A stretch of DNA of 64,000 bases from Salegentibacter_A chungangensis (GCF_042678405.1 NZ_JBHTLI010000001.1:248001-312000), one strand, 5' to 3'. Numbered from the stretch's first letter, positions 44,041 to 53,593 are shown. Translations and numbers: made by a program. The notes: a model not told the origin generated them from the letters alone.

Positions 44041-44673
44041 TTACGAATAGACTAAAATTACCTCTTTTTTGGTTAGGGCATAAATCTCGTCCCCTTTTTC
44101 AGGCTTAATGATGTAGTTGCCGGTAAACTCACCAAAGGCCGGAAGGATCAGGCGGTGATCTGTCTTATAGAAACAAGGCAGTTTAAGGCTTTGTTTTCCC
44201 AGTCCCTGGAGATGGTATCCCGGATGAATGTGTCCGCAAATATTAAAGCTTCCATCCCTGTCTTCAGGCTGGTGGGTGAGCAGAAACTTCCCAACTCTCA
44301 CTTCCTTATAGATCTCTATACCCAGCTCCTCATACTTCAGAGGGGAGATCACATCGTGGTTTCCTGAAACGAGAAAGACCTGGCAGTCAAGCTCCCCAAC
44401 CCATCGCTCGAAGAGCTGCCATTCCGAATTCATCGCGCTGTGAAAAAGGTCTCCTAGGAAACAGATCATTTCCGGATCAAATCTTTTTACGGCTTCTTCA
44501 AGCTGAAGAAAGTTTTGACCAATGGCCTCTTGAGGTACAGCACTGCCATATTTTCTGAAATGCGAGATCTTCCCAAGATGAACATCACTGATGAGCAGCA
44601 TCTCTTGGTCTATCCAGTATGCCGCACCCGAAGGATGAAATTCAAAATTCTGCCCTTTTAATTCTATGTTCAA
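44041..44673 (-). CDS. pdeM: Ligase-associated DNA damage response endonuclease PdeM
   Basis: This 210-residue calcineurin-like phosphoesterase has all metal motifs: SDVHLGK, GDLFHS, GNHD, the HQPED region and GHIHPGY. The order and spacing match PdeM, a family usually encoded with an ATP-dependent DNA ligase, an Lhr-type helicase and an exonuclease-like partner. None of those partners is adjacent here. The TspO-like gene begins 10 nt downstream on the same strand, so the two may be cotranscribed. Confidence 0.85.
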   Translation of the reverse strand: MNIELKGQNFEFHPSGAAYWIDQEMLLISDVHLGKISHFRKYGSAVPQEAIGQNFLQLEEAVKRFDPEMICFLGDLFHSAMNSEWQLFERWVGELDCQVFLVSGNHDVISPLKYEELGIEIYKEVRVGKFLLTHQPEDRDGSFNICGHIHPGYHLQGLGKQSLKLPCFYKTDHRLILPAFGEFTGNYIIKPEKGDEIYALTKKEVILVYS

Positions 44674-44727
44674 ATTCCTGCTTTTTTGTTTTTCTTAATT
44701 TGTATTTCCCGAAGCTGTCTCAGCCAT

Positions 44728-45891
44728 TTAACCGCGACTCACTCTATGCAGAAACTCAGCCGCTTTCTCCAGGGTCTCATCGGTCTTTGCAAAGCAGAAG
44801 CGCAGTTGTTTATTATCCTTTTCATCGATATTGAAAACCGAAACCGGAATAGAAGCAAGCTTGTAATCCCTGGTAAGACGTTCGGCAAAAGCCACATCCC
44901 TTTCATCGGTTACTTCTGAAAAATCCAGTAACTGGTAGTAAGTCCCTCCCGAAGGTATGGCTTTAAAATTGGTATCCTCTACCAACCCGAGAAACTTATC
45001 CCTTTTCTGCTGATAGAAATTTCCAAGGCTCAGATAATTATCAGGGTTTTTCAGATAGGCGGCAAAAGCGTGCTGAATGGGGTGATTGGTACAAAAAGTT
45101 GTGAGTTCGTGTATCTTCCAGATCTCTTTCATCAAGGTTTCAGGCGCAACACAGTAGCCCATCTTCCAGCCGGTATTGTGAAAGGTCTTCCCGAAAGAAA
45201 AACAGGCGATAGCTCTTTCCGAAAGTTTCGGGTATCGCAACACGCTCTGGTGTTCTATTCCGTCAAAAATTATGTGTTCGTAAACCTCATCGCTCAGCAG
45301 GATGATATCGGCGTCTTTCAGCAGCCTTTCCAGCTGCTGCATATCTTCCTTCTCCAAAACCGTCCCGGTGGGATTATGAGGAGTATTGATAATGATCATC
45401 CTGGTTTTAGAAGTGATCTTTTCCGCCACTTCCTGCCAGTCTACCTTAAACTCCTTTCCTTTAAGTTGAACCAGTACAGGTTTGCCTCCGTTTATTTTCA
45501 CTGCCGGTTCATAACTATCGTATGCAGGTTTAAAGATGATCACTTCATCTCCCGGATGCACAAAAGCCGAGATCGCGCAAAAAAGCGATTCGGTGGCCCC
45601 TGTGGTAATGGTGATCTCAGACTCCACCTTGTATTGTGCCCCGTAAAGGCTTTCAATTTTTGCTGCAAGCTGTTCTCGAAGACCAGCCACCCCGTTCATA
45701 GGCGGGTATTGATTATGCCCTGCTTTCATCGCCTGGTAGGCAAGATCCTTTAAATGATCGTCGGTCTTAAAATTGGGAAAGCCCTGTGAAAGATTAATGG
45801 CGTTGTAATCATTGGCCATTTTGCTCATTACCGAGAAAATACTGGTCTTACCAGCCGGAAGTTTCGAAGGAATACTGTGAAATTGGGACAT
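44728..45891 (-). CDS. Methionine aminotransferase (class I PLP enzyme)
   Basis: This 387-residue aminotransferase matches the YbdL/KAT-like group that transaminates methionine and aromatic amino acids, for instance in methionine salvage. It has NLSQGFPNF near the start, NPTG at 173-176, Asp201 and the PLP lysine at 235 (SFGKTF). The C-terminal RFCFAKT block is also typical. It stands alone, and pdeM lies downstream on the same strand at 54 nt. Confidence 0.9.
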   Translation of the reverse strand: MSQFHSIPSKLPAGKTSIFSVMSKMANDYNAINLSQGFPNFKTDDHLKDLAYQAMKAGHNQYPPMNGVAGLREQLAAKIESLYGAQYKVESEITITTGATESLFCAISAFVHPGDEVIIFKPAYDSYEPAVKINGGKPVLVQLKGKEFKVDWQEVAEKITSKTRMIIINTPHNPTGTVLEKEDMQQLERLLKDADIILLSDEVYEHIIFDGIEHQSVLRYPKLSERAIACFSFGKTFHNTGWKMGYCVAPETLMKEIWKIHELTTFCTNHPIQHAFAAYLKNPDNYLSLGNFYQQKRDKFLGLVEDTNFKAIPSGGTYYQLLDFSEVTDERDVAFAERLTRDYKLASIPVSVFNIDEKDNKQLRFCFAKTDETLEKAAEFLHRVSRG

Positions 45892-45916
45892 TATTCAATT
45901 TTTAAATAATATCCAT

Positions 45917-45948
45917 AAAAAATCCCAAACTCTAAAAGAATTTGGGAT
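45917..45948 (-). terminator. Intrinsic terminator of the sdhCAB operon
   Basis: On the minus strand ATCCCAAA and TTTGGGAT form an 8-bp stem followed by TTTTTT. It lies 24 nt beyond the sdhB stop codon. Confidence 0.8.
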
Positions 45949-45971
45949 CGATTTATAAGTTGTAAAAGTGT

Positions 45972-46718
45972 TTATCCTTTGGTAGAAGCCGAAAGATATT
46001 CACGGTTCATTCGTGCGATATTCTCAAGAGAGATACCTTTTGGACATTCGATCTCGCAAGCTCCTGTATTGCTACAGTTTCCGAAACCTTCCTCATCCAT
46101 TTGTCTCACCATAGCCTTAACCCTCTCGGTAGCCTCTACCCTTCCCTGCGGAAGCAAAGCGTACTGAGAAACCTTGGCTGAAGTAAAGAGCATCGCGCTG
46201 GCATTCTTACAAGCCGCAACACAGGCACCACAACCAATACAGGTGGCAGCGTTAAAAGAAGCATCTGCTTTTTCCTTTTCAACTGGTATGGTGTTCGCAT
46301 CTACGGTATTTCCGGAAGTGTTTACCGAAACATATCCCCAGGCCTGCTGAATCCTGTCAAATGCACTACGGTCTACAATAAGGTCTTTGATCACAGGAAA
46401 TGCTTTTGCACGGAAAGGCTCGATCACAATGGTATCTCCATCATTGAAAGAACGCATATGCAGCTGGCAGGTAGCGATAAGCTTGTCCGGGCCGTGAGGC
46501 TCGCCGTTGATCTGAAGTGAGCAGGACCCGCAGATCCCTTCACGACAATCGTGATCAAACTCAACAGTATCTTCGCCTTTGGCTACAAGTTGTTCGTTAA
46601 GGATGTCCAGCATTTCAAGAAAAGACATATCACCGTCTACTCCGTCTATCTGGTAGTCAACCATTTTGCCTTTAGCTTCGGCATTTTCCTGACGCCATAT
46701 TTTTAGATTAAGCTTCAT
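45972..46718 (-). CDS. sdhB: Succinate dehydrogenase/fumarate reductase iron-sulfur subunit
   Basis: This subunit of about 248 residues passes electrons from the flavoprotein to the membrane quinone site. It has the [2Fe-2S] block CREGICGSC and two further clusters bound by CIGCGACVAAC and CSNTGACEIECP. I placed the start at the ATG at 46718 (MKLNLKIWRQ), where related proteins begin. An in-frame ATG 63 nt further upstream would add 21 unusual residues and almost touch the sdhA stop. It is the last gene of sdhCAB and is followed by an intrinsic terminator. Confidence 0.95.
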   Translation of the reverse strand: MKLNLKIWRQENAEAKGKMVDYQIDGVDGDMSFLEMLDILNEQLVAKGEDTVEFDHDCREGICGSCSLQINGEPHGPDKLIATCQLHMRSFNDGDTIVIEPFRAKAFPVIKDLIVDRSAFDRIQQAWGYVSVNTSGNTVDANTIPVEKEKADASFNAATCIGCGACVAACKNASAMLFTSAKVSQYALLPQGRVEATERVKAMVRQMDEEGFGNCSNTGACEIECPKGISLENIARMNREYLSASTKG

Positions 46719-46783
46719 ATCTTGCAAGTATTGAGTAAGAGTATTTAGCGTTGGGTACCTGTCCCAACCCTGAAATCTCAATT

Positions 46784-48787
46784 CTATTTATAACTTCTTG
46801 TTTTTAATTCAATATTTTTAAATACCAGGTCTTCTTTGTGAAGAACGGCTTCTCCCGGTTTCCCGGTATATTCCCAGGCGGCAACATACTTAAAGTTCTC
46901 ATCGTCCCTTAAGGCTTCCCCGTCTTCGGTCTGGTATTCTTCCCTAAAGTGACCTCCGCAGGATTCTTCTCTGTGAAGGGCATCCTTAGCGAAAAGCTCT
47001 CCTAATTCAAGGAAATCTGCCACTCTTCCTGCTTTCTCAAGCTCGGCATTTTTAGAGTTCGCACTTCCGGGAACCTTAACATTCTTCCAGAAATCCTCTC
47101 TAAGCTCTGCGATCTCGGCAACAGCCTCTTTAAGACCCTGGGCGTTACGTGCCATTCCGCACTTATCCCACATAATCTTACCAAGTTTTTTGTGGTAAGA
47201 GTCTACAGATTCGGTTCCGTTGGCATTCATAAGGTTGTTGATCCGGTCTTTAACCTCTTTCTCAGCTGCTTCAAATTCGGCAGTTTCTGTAGAGATCTTC
47301 CCGGTACGGATATCATCAGAAAGGTAATCCCCAATAGTATAAGGCAGTACGAAATATCCATCAGCAAGACCCTGCATTAAAGCAGAAGCTCCAAGCCTGT
47401 TGGCTCCGTGGTCTGAAAAGTTGGCCTCACCCGTAGCATAACAACCAGGAATGGTGGTTTGCAGGTTATAGTCTACCCAAAGCCCACCCATTGTATAGTG
47501 AACTGCAGGATAGATCATCATTGGGGTTTCGTATGGATTCTGATCTACGATCTTGTTGTACATATCGAAGAGGTTTCCGTATTTGGACGCAACCACTTCT
47601 TTCCCCAGTTTGGTAATTTCTTCTTTTGAAGGATTCTTATGTCCTGAAGTAAAAGCTTTTTCCTTTCCGTAGCGCTCAATAGCACTGGCGAAATCAAGGA
47701 ATACGGCCTGTCCTGTCTTGTTCACCCCAAAGCCGGCATCACAACGCTCTTTGGCCGCTCTTGAAGCCACATCACGAGGCACAAGGTTACCAAAGGCAGG
47801 ATAACGTCTCTCCAGGTAGTAATCTCTTTCTTCTTCTGAAAGCTCGGTCGGTTTTTTCTTTCCGGCTCTTATGGCTTCAGCATCTTCTTTCTTCTTAGGC
47901 ACCCAGATCCTTCCGTCATTACGAAGAGATTCAGACATCAGTGTAAGTTTAGACTGATGGTCTCCCGTAACCGGAATACAGGTTGGGTGAATTTGTGTGT
48001 AACAAGGGTTTGCGAAATAAGCTCCCCTGCGGTGCGCTCTCCAGGCTGCCATTACGTTACTTCCCATCGCGTTGGTTGAAAGGAAGAATACGTTACCATA
48101 GCCTCCCGATGCAAGCACAACGGCGTGAGCCGCGTGACGTTCAATTTCTCCGGTAACCATATTTCTGGCGATAATTCCTCTCGCCTTTCCGTCTACAAGC
48201 ACAAGGTCCATCATTTCGTGACGATTGAAGGCCTGTATCTTTCCACGGTTGATCTGGCGGTTCATTGCGGAATAAGCTCCGAGTAGCAACTGCTGCCCTG
48301 TTTGTCCTTTTGCATAAAAAGTACGTGATACCAACACCCCTCCAAAAGAACGGTTATCAAGGTAACCTCCGTATTCACGTGCAAATGGCACTCCCTGGGC
48401 CACACACTGGTCAATTATATTTCCGGATACCTCAGCAAGACGATACACGTTGGCTTCCCGCGAACGATAATCCCCTCCTTTTACGGTATCATAAAAAAGA
48501 CGGTAATCTGAATCTCCGTCTCCCTGGTAATTTTTTGATGCGTTTATACCTCCCTGCGCGGCAATAGAGTGCGCACGTCTTGGAGAATCCTGGTAGCAAA
48601 AAGTCTTTACATTATAACCCAATTCGGCAAGGGTTGCGGCGGCACTACCACCTGCAAGCCCGGTACCTATCACGATCACATCTATGTTTCGTTTATTGGC
48701 AGGGTTAACCAGGTTGATATTGTTCTTATGGTTGGTCCACTTTTCTGCTAGAGGCCCTTCAGGTATTTTTGAATCTAAAACTGACAT
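46784..48787 (-). CDS. sdhA: Succinate dehydrogenase/fumarate reductase flavoprotein subunit
   Basis: This 667-residue subunit oxidises succinate to fumarate with covalently bound FAD. The dinucleotide motif GTGLAGGSAA and the FAD-linking His in HSIAAQGGINA are present. The substrate site includes conserved His and Arg residues near HTMGGLWVDYNLQT. It starts 12 nt after sdhC. The length and the single cytochrome subunit suit the Bacteroidota type of complex II. Direction (succinate oxidation or fumarate reduction) cannot be read from sequence. Confidence 0.96.
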   Translation of the reverse strand: MSVLDSKIPEGPLAEKWTNHKNNINLVNPANKRNIDVIVIGTGLAGGSAAATLAELGYNVKTFCYQDSPRRAHSIAAQGGINASKNYQGDGDSDYRLFYDTVKGGDYRSREANVYRLAEVSGNIIDQCVAQGVPFAREYGGYLDNRSFGGVLVSRTFYAKGQTGQQLLLGAYSAMNRQINRGKIQAFNRHEMMDLVLVDGKARGIIARNMVTGEIERHAAHAVVLASGGYGNVFFLSTNAMGSNVMAAWRAHRRGAYFANPCYTQIHPTCIPVTGDHQSKLTLMSESLRNDGRIWVPKKKEDAEAIRAGKKKPTELSEEERDYYLERRYPAFGNLVPRDVASRAAKERCDAGFGVNKTGQAVFLDFASAIERYGKEKAFTSGHKNPSKEEITKLGKEVVASKYGNLFDMYNKIVDQNPYETPMMIYPAVHYTMGGLWVDYNLQTTIPGCYATGEANFSDHGANRLGASALMQGLADGYFVLPYTIGDYLSDDIRTGKISTETAEFEAAEKEVKDRINNLMNANGTESVDSYHKKLGKIMWDKCGMARNAQGLKEAVAEIAELREDFWKNVKVPGSANSKNAELEKAGRVADFLELGELFAKDALHREESCGGHFREEYQTEDGEALRDDENFKYVAAWEYTGKPGEAVLHKEDLVFKNIELKTRSYK

Positions 48788-48799
48788 AAATCTTTCGAA

Positions 48800-49462
48800 T
48801 TAAAGGTTATTAATATAGTGAAAAAGGGCTATAAAAATAAAACCTAGTGGTATTATGATAGCGTAAGCCTTTGTAAAACCACGCAGGCCTCTGGCGTATT
48901 TATCGTTCCAGCCAACAGACTGGAAAGAAGATGAAAATCCGTGGTAAAGGTGCAATGCCAGAAATACAAATGACAATACATATAAACCGGTTCTTACCGG
49001 ACTTTCAAATTTCGCTACAAGCTCGCCATAATACCTTGATGCATCCTCCGGGTGAGATTCAATATACTTATGGATCATTTCAGGAAACCAGAAGTCGTAA
49101 AAGTGAAGCCCTAAAAAGGCCAAAACCACCAGTCCGGTATAGATCATATTTCTGGACATCCAGCTTGAATTGGTATTTCCTTTATAACTGGCATATTTCA
49201 CCTGTCTGGCTTGCCTGTTCTTATATTCCAGGTAAAAGCCCATCACAAAGTGAAAGATCACTCCAAAGATCAATACAGGCTGCAACAGCCCCTGTACGAG
49301 CCAATAAGTTCCCATAAAATGTGAAACATCGTTAAAGACACTGGCGCTAATTACAGATAAAAAGTTTATTGAAAAATGCTGGAGTAAAAATAAGACTAGA
49401 AAAAGTCCCGATAAGGCCATAGCAAACTTTTTTGCTATTGAAGATTTTAGTAATCCACCCAT
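48800..49462 (-). CDS. sdhC: Succinate dehydrogenase cytochrome b subunit
   Basis: This 220-residue integral membrane protein has about five hydrophobic helices and several His residues suited to heme b ligation (for example LLQHF, FHFVMGF, LALHLYHGF). It anchors complex II and carries the quinone site. A single anchor subunit is the class B arrangement seen in Wolinella and Bacillus. It is the first gene of the operon and has a consensus promoter. Confidence 0.93.
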   Translation of the reverse strand: MGGLLKSSIAKKFAMALSGLFLVLFLLQHFSINFLSVISASVFNDVSHFMGTYWLVQGLLQPVLIFGVIFHFVMGFYLEYKNRQARQVKYASYKGNTNSSWMSRNMIYTGLVVLAFLGLHFYDFWFPEMIHKYIESHPEDASRYYGELVAKFESPVRTGLYVLSFVFLALHLYHGFSSSFQSVGWNDKYARGLRGFTKAYAIIIPLGFIFIALFHYINNL

Positions 49463-49493
49463 TGGTTTGGTTATTTTAGTGAAAATTTACCAG

Positions 49494-49525
49494 CAAAAGT
49501 ACACTTCAAATTAATTACTTACAAA
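49494..49525 (-). promoter_or_regulatory. Promoter of sdhCAB
   Basis: On the minus strand TTTG (49525-49522), exactly 20 nt, then TACTTTTG (49501-49494) is a perfect match to the consensus. The -7 box ends 32 nt before the sdhC ATG. Confidence 0.78.
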
Positions 49526-49730
49526 CTTTAACACCTATTTTAGGTGCTATTTAGAACTAATTCAAAGTAGGAAAAAACCAGACCGGAATTTTGTTTTTAA
49601 AAACCCTGTATTCCGAAGAAAGGGAATAAGATTCCTTCTTTTTACAAAAAGCTTAACGGCTGTAAGGCTTATTTTTTAGTAATTTCAGGATGTTAATGAA
49701 ACGTGTCATTTTCAAAATTCGATTGTTCAA

Positions 49731-50663
49731 ATGGAATTTATAGACTACTACAAATTACTGGAACTTGACAGATCGGCCACCCAGGCTGATATCAAAAAGG
49801 CTTACCGCAAGCTGGCCAGGAAATACCACCCAGACCTCAACCCTAATGACAAGGAAGCCCAAGCGAGATTCCAACAGATAAACGAAGCTCACGAAGTGCT
49901 AAGTGACCCTGAAAAAAGAAAAAAATATGACCAATACGGAAAAGATTGGGAACACGCCGAGCAATATGAGCAGGCCAGACAGCAGCAACAACGTGCAGGC
50001 CGTGCAGGAGGATACGGTGGCGGCTTTGGCGGTGGAGGAGGCCAGCAATACACCTATTCCGGCAATTTTGACGACGATACTTTTTCAGACTTCTTCGAGC
50101 AGATGTTTGGCGGAAGGGCCAGGGCCCAGGGTTCCAGAAGAGGTCATCATTTTAAGGGACAGGACTTCAATGCCGAATTACAGCTGAACCTTAAGGATGT
50201 CTATACCACTCACCAGCAAACCCTTACCGTAAACGGAAAGAACATCAGGCTTACCATCCCGGCCGGGGTAGAGAACGGCCAGACCATAAAGATAAAAGGG
50301 CACGGTGGGCCCGGAGTTCAGGGAGGCCCGAAAGGTGACCTTTACATCACCTTTAAGATCATTAACCATACAGGCTTCAAAAGAGAAAAGGAGAATCTTT
50401 ACAAATCTCAGGAAATAGATATGTATACCGCTGTACTTGGAGGTGAGATCACCGTGAACACCTTCACCGGAAAGGTGAAGCTCAAGGTCAAGCCAGGGAC
50501 CCAACCCGGGACCAGAGTAAAACTAAAAGGCAAGGGCTTTCCAAAATACAAGAAAGAGAACCAGTATGGCGACCTGTATATTACTTATGAAGTGAGCGTC
50601 CCCGAAAACCTGAGCCCAAAAGAGAAAGAATTGTTTAAGGAACTTCAAAAATTACGCAAATGA
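49731..50663 (+). CDS. cbpA: DnaJ-like chaperone CbpA
   Basis: This 310-residue co-chaperone stimulates DnaK and may bind DNA. The J domain (about 4-70) contains HPD at 33-35, a Gly-rich linker follows at about 88-108, and the two C-terminal beta domains occupy about 135-300. It has no zinc-finger domain, which separates CbpA from DnaJ. The cbpM gene overlaps its end by 4 nt (ATGA), a conserved pairing. A 15-codon ORF begins 35 nt upstream and ends inside its first codons. Confidence 0.94.
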   Translation: MEFIDYYKLLELDRSATQADIKKAYRKLARKYHPDLNPNDKEAQARFQQINEAHEVLSDPEKRKKYDQYGKDWEHAEQYEQARQQQQRAGRAGGYGGGFGGGGGQQYTYSGNFDDDTFSDFFEQMFGGRARAQGSRRGHHFKGQDFNAELQLNLKDVYTTHQQTLTVNGKNIRLTIPAGVENGQTIKIKGHGGPGVQGGPKGDLYITFKIINHTGFKREKENLYKSQEIDMYTAVLGGEITVNTFTGKVKLKVKPGTQPGTRVKLKGKGFPKYKKENQYGDLYITYEVSVPENLSPKEKELFKELQKLRK

Positions 50664-50950
50664 ACCTGGAAGACCTCATAGCAACCGAAGAAATATGTAC
50701 TATATATAAGGTAGAACACACCTTTATAAGTTCGCTTCACGAGAGCGGGATCATCGAGATCGTCACGGTGGAAGAAAAAGAATACGTTCGTTCAGAAAAC
50801 CTTGGACAATTTGAGCGAATGATGCGTTTGCACCAGGACCTCAATATTAACCCTGAAGGTCTTGCAGCCGTGAAACATCTGCTTGACCGGCTGGAAGAAC
50901 TTCAGCAAATCAACCAGCAGCTTAGAAACCGGCTTGGGCTTTATGAGTAA
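50660..50950 (+). CDS. cbpM: Chaperone modulator CbpM
   Basis: This 96-residue helical protein is the partner that binds the CbpA J domain and inhibits its co-chaperone and DNA-binding activity in E. coli. The order and size match the family (MerR-like N-terminal helices, then a coiled region rich in Leu and Gln). Its start overlaps the cbpA stop, which supports the assignment and coupled translation. Confidence 0.88.
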   Translation: MNLEDLIATEEICTIYKVEHTFISSLHESGIIEIVTVEEKEYVRSENLGQFERMMRLHQDLNINPEGLAAVKHLLDRLEELQQINQQLRNRLGLYE

Positions 50951-51080
50951 TTCTTCAATCCAAACCCCTGATCTGAGATTCAGTCCTTAGATTTAACCAA
51001 CAAAGGCAGGTTAAAACATTAATTTAAAAGCTATTGAAAATTTCTTCCTGCTTTTAACAGCAAATGCTCCCAAATACTCT

Positions 51081-51088
51081 TAATTTTG
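51081..51088 (+). promoter_or_regulatory. Putative -7 element of aminopeptidase P
   Basis: TAATTTTG matches TAnnTTTG and ends 23 nt before the ATG. No TTG is found 19-21 nt upstream. Confidence 0.4.
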
Positions 51089-51110
51089 AAAAAATCGAAA
51101 TTTATTCACT

Positions 51111-52403
51111 ATGAGATACGATCAAATAGACCGAAAACTGTTTATCAAGAACCGTAAGAATTTTATGGACAAGATGAAATCAAGCAGTCTAGCGGTCTTT
51201 AATTCTAACGATATTTACCCTATTGGTGCAGACAGCACAATGCCTTTTCAACAAAACCGAGACCTCTTTTACCTTAGTGGGGTAGATCAGGAAGAAAGCA
51301 TTCTTGTACTTTTCCCTGACGCACCAAAACCGGAACACCGCGAGATCCTCTTCCTTACAGAGACCAATCCTCATATAGCTGTTTGGGAAGGTGCAAAACT
51401 AACCAAGGAGAAAGCCCTTGAAGTTAGCGGGATCGAGACCGTTTACTGGCTTCAGGATTTCGAGAAGGTATTTTTCGAACTAATGACCCAGTGCGATACA
51501 GTTTACTTTAACACCAACGAGCACTACAGGGCGACCAATAAAACCGAAACCAGGGATATGCGCTTCATCAAATGGTGTAAAGAGAAATACCCAGCACACC
51601 AGGTGGCAAAAGCCAACCCTATACTTCAGCGTTTAAGAGCGGTTAAAGATCCAATAGAGCTTGACCTGATGCAAAAAGCCTGCGATATTACCGAAAAAGC
51701 TTTCCGCAGAGCTCTTAAATTCACCAAACCGGGAGTTTGGGAACACGAGATCGAGGCCGAATACTGGCACGAGATGATCAGGAACCGTTCCCGAGGATTT
51801 GCATATACGCCAATCATCGCCAGCGGAAACAACGCGAACGTCCTGCATTATACCGAAAACAATCAGCAGTGTAAGGACGGAGACCTTATCCTTTTAGACA
51901 CGGGAGCTGAATATGCAAACTACTCCAGTGATATGACCAGGACCATTCCTGTTTCCGGAAGATTTACCAAGCGCCAGAAAGAGATCTATGATGTGGTTAA
52001 CAAGGTAAAGAAAGAAGCCACTACCTGGCTAACCCCTGGGACTATGTGGACCGAATACCACAAGGAGGTAGGAAAACTGATGACCTCAGAGTTGCTTGAC
52101 CTCGGACTTCTTGACAAAGCTGATGTTCAGAACGAAGACCCTAAGTGGCCGGCATACAAAAAATACTTTATGCACGGTACTGCCCATAATATTGGTCTTG
52201 ATACACACGATTATGGAATTTTGACACAACCTATGGAAGCAAACCAGGTATTTACCGTGGAGCCGGGAATTTATTTGCCGGATGAAGGCTTCGGAATTCG
52301 CCTTGAAGACGACGTGGTGATCCAGGGAAAAGGAGAGCCTTTTAACCTGATGCGCAACATTCCTATTGAAACAGAGGAGATTGAAGAGATTATGAACTCT
52401 TAA
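51111..52403 (+). CDS. pepP: Aminopeptidase P (M24 family)
   Basis: This 430-residue enzyme releases N-terminal residues that precede proline. It has an AMP_N domain (about 1-150) and an M24 pita-bread catalytic domain. The metal ligands are visible: Asp in LLDTGAEY, Asp in SSDMTRT, His in MHGTAHNIG and Glu in VEPGIYLP and IRLEDDVV. There is no signal peptide, so it is cytoplasmic. An intrinsic terminator follows about 30 nt after the stop codon. Confidence 0.93.
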   Translation: MRYDQIDRKLFIKNRKNFMDKMKSSSLAVFNSNDIYPIGADSTMPFQQNRDLFYLSGVDQEESILVLFPDAPKPEHREILFLTETNPHIAVWEGAKLTKEKALEVSGIETVYWLQDFEKVFFELMTQCDTVYFNTNEHYRATNKTETRDMRFIKWCKEKYPAHQVAKANPILQRLRAVKDPIELDLMQKACDITEKAFRRALKFTKPGVWEHEIEAEYWHEMIRNRSRGFAYTPIIASGNNANVLHYTENNQQCKDGDLILLDTGAEYANYSSDMTRTIPVSGRFTKRQKEIYDVVNKVKKEATTWLTPGTMWTEYHKEVGKLMTSELLDLGLLDKADVQNEDPKWPAYKKYFMHGTAHNIGLDTHDYGILTQPMEANQVFTVEPGIYLPDEGFGIRLEDDVVIQGKGEPFNLMRNIPIETEEIEEIMNS

Positions 52404-52430
52404 GATAATATTCCTTTTTTATAAAACTGA

Positions 52431-52477
52431 ATGCCACAAAAGCCGGAGACATCAAATCCGGAATTTGTGGCATTTTT
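52431..52477 (+). terminator. Intrinsic terminator after pepP
   Basis: A 10-bp outer stem (ATGCCACAAA / TTTGTGGCAT) encloses a second stem (CCGGA / TCCGG) and is followed by TTTTC. Confidence 0.82.
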
Positions 52478-52497
52478 CTTGAATAAAACTGAGCGAA

Positions 52498-53268
52498 ATG
52501 CAAATTAAGTACAAAGAGGCAAACATATATTTCACTTCCCGGGGTTCCGGAAAACCGCTGGTTCTTCTCCACGGCTTTTTGGAATCTTCTGAGATCTGGG
52601 GTGAGCTGGCTGCGGAACTAGCACAAGAAAGACAGGTAATATGTATAGATCTTCCCGGTCACGGCAACTCAGGCTGTTTTGGAGAAATTCACGAAATGAG
52701 CGAAATGGCCCGGGCGGTTAAGGCAGTCCTGGACAAACTGGAGATCGAAAAGGTTAGTTTTGCAGGACACTCAATGGGAGGCTATGTAGGTTTGGAATTC
52801 TATAATATTTTCCCTACAATGGTGACTGCGTTGGTACTGGTAAATTCTACACCAGAAGCCGATTCCGATGAAAGGAAGCGCAACCGGGACCGGGCAACCA
52901 GGCTGGTCAAAGAAAATAAGCAGGCATTCGTCAGTATGGCGATTTCCAACCTGCTTACCAGGGAGAACAATAAAAAGTTCCGCAAGGAGCTGGAGGTCTT
53001 AAAAAACAGTGCGATGAATATTCCTACACAAGGAATTACAGCAGCACTTCAGGGAATGAAACTTCGGAAAGACCACACAAAATTGTTCGCCGAATACGAT
53101 GGAAATAAACATATTATAGCAGGAGAGCAGGATCCCGTGATGGATTTTGAAAGGATCAAGAAAATTGCAGCAACCTGCAAAAGCAGGTTCAAAGGCTTTC
53201 CTGACGGGCATTTGGCATACATGGAGAACACCGAAGCCCTATTAAATTATTTGCACTTTATCGAATAA
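52498..53268 (+). CDS. Alpha/beta hydrolase
   Basis: This 256-residue protein has the alpha/beta hydrolase fold. The oxyanion block HGFLES, the nucleophile elbow GHSMGG and the His region DGHLAYME are visible, and an Asp in EQDPVMD completes a probable triad. There is no signal peptide, so it is cytoplasmic. The substrate cannot be predicted. It is a single gene, 20 nt after a terminator. Confidence 0.88.
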   Translation: MQIKYKEANIYFTSRGSGKPLVLLHGFLESSEIWGELAAELAQERQVICIDLPGHGNSGCFGEIHEMSEMARAVKAVLDKLEIEKVSFAGHSMGGYVGLEFYNIFPTMVTALVLVNSTPEADSDERKRNRDRATRLVKENKQAFVSMAISNLLTRENNKKFRKELEVLKNSAMNIPTQGITAALQGMKLRKDHTKLFAEYDGNKHIIAGEQDPVMDFERIKKIAATCKSRFKGFPDGHLAYMENTEALLNYLHFIE

Positions 53269-53341
53269 TTTAACCTTTTTGTCGATCAATTAACTTTTTT
53301 TTATAACTTTAAAACTTCAGAAACAAGTAAATCAACCTTTT

Positions 53342-53593
53342 ATGAAGAAAAGAAACCCTAAATTATTTTCGTTCGCTAAGGTTTATTGTAACATTTTTGG
53401 TCATAAATTAAGAGTTTCAAAAAACATCACTGACCACGTTCACGAATACACCTGTGCAAAATGCGGTATGGAAATGACCGATACCGCCAATGGACTTTTA
53501 GCGAGGTTAACCCCTAAATTCAAGGAAACCAACGCTTACATCGCGAAGATCCACAAAAGACGTAAGCGAAGGATGTATGCGAAAGCCTCTTAG
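53342..53593 (+). CDS. Small Cys/His protein (unrecognised)
   Basis: This 83-residue basic protein has a possible zinc site made of Cys16, nearby His residues and the CAKCG motif at 39-43. The C-terminus is strongly basic (HKRRKRRM), which suggests nucleic-acid contact. Short proteins with a similar Cys layout are sometimes named DUF1660, but I am not sure of the family. Its stop codon overlaps that of thiL in a shared TTAG. Confidence 0.65.
   Translation: MKKRNPKLFSFAKVYCNIFGHKLRVSKNITDHVHEYTCAKCGMEMTDTANGLLARLTPKFKETNAYIAKIHKRRKRRMYAKAS

Noticed and set aside
53342..53593. Possible prophage remnant because similar small Cys proteins occur in phages
   Set aside because: No integrase, phage gene, attachment site or composition change is seen around it; the neighbours are housekeeping genes.
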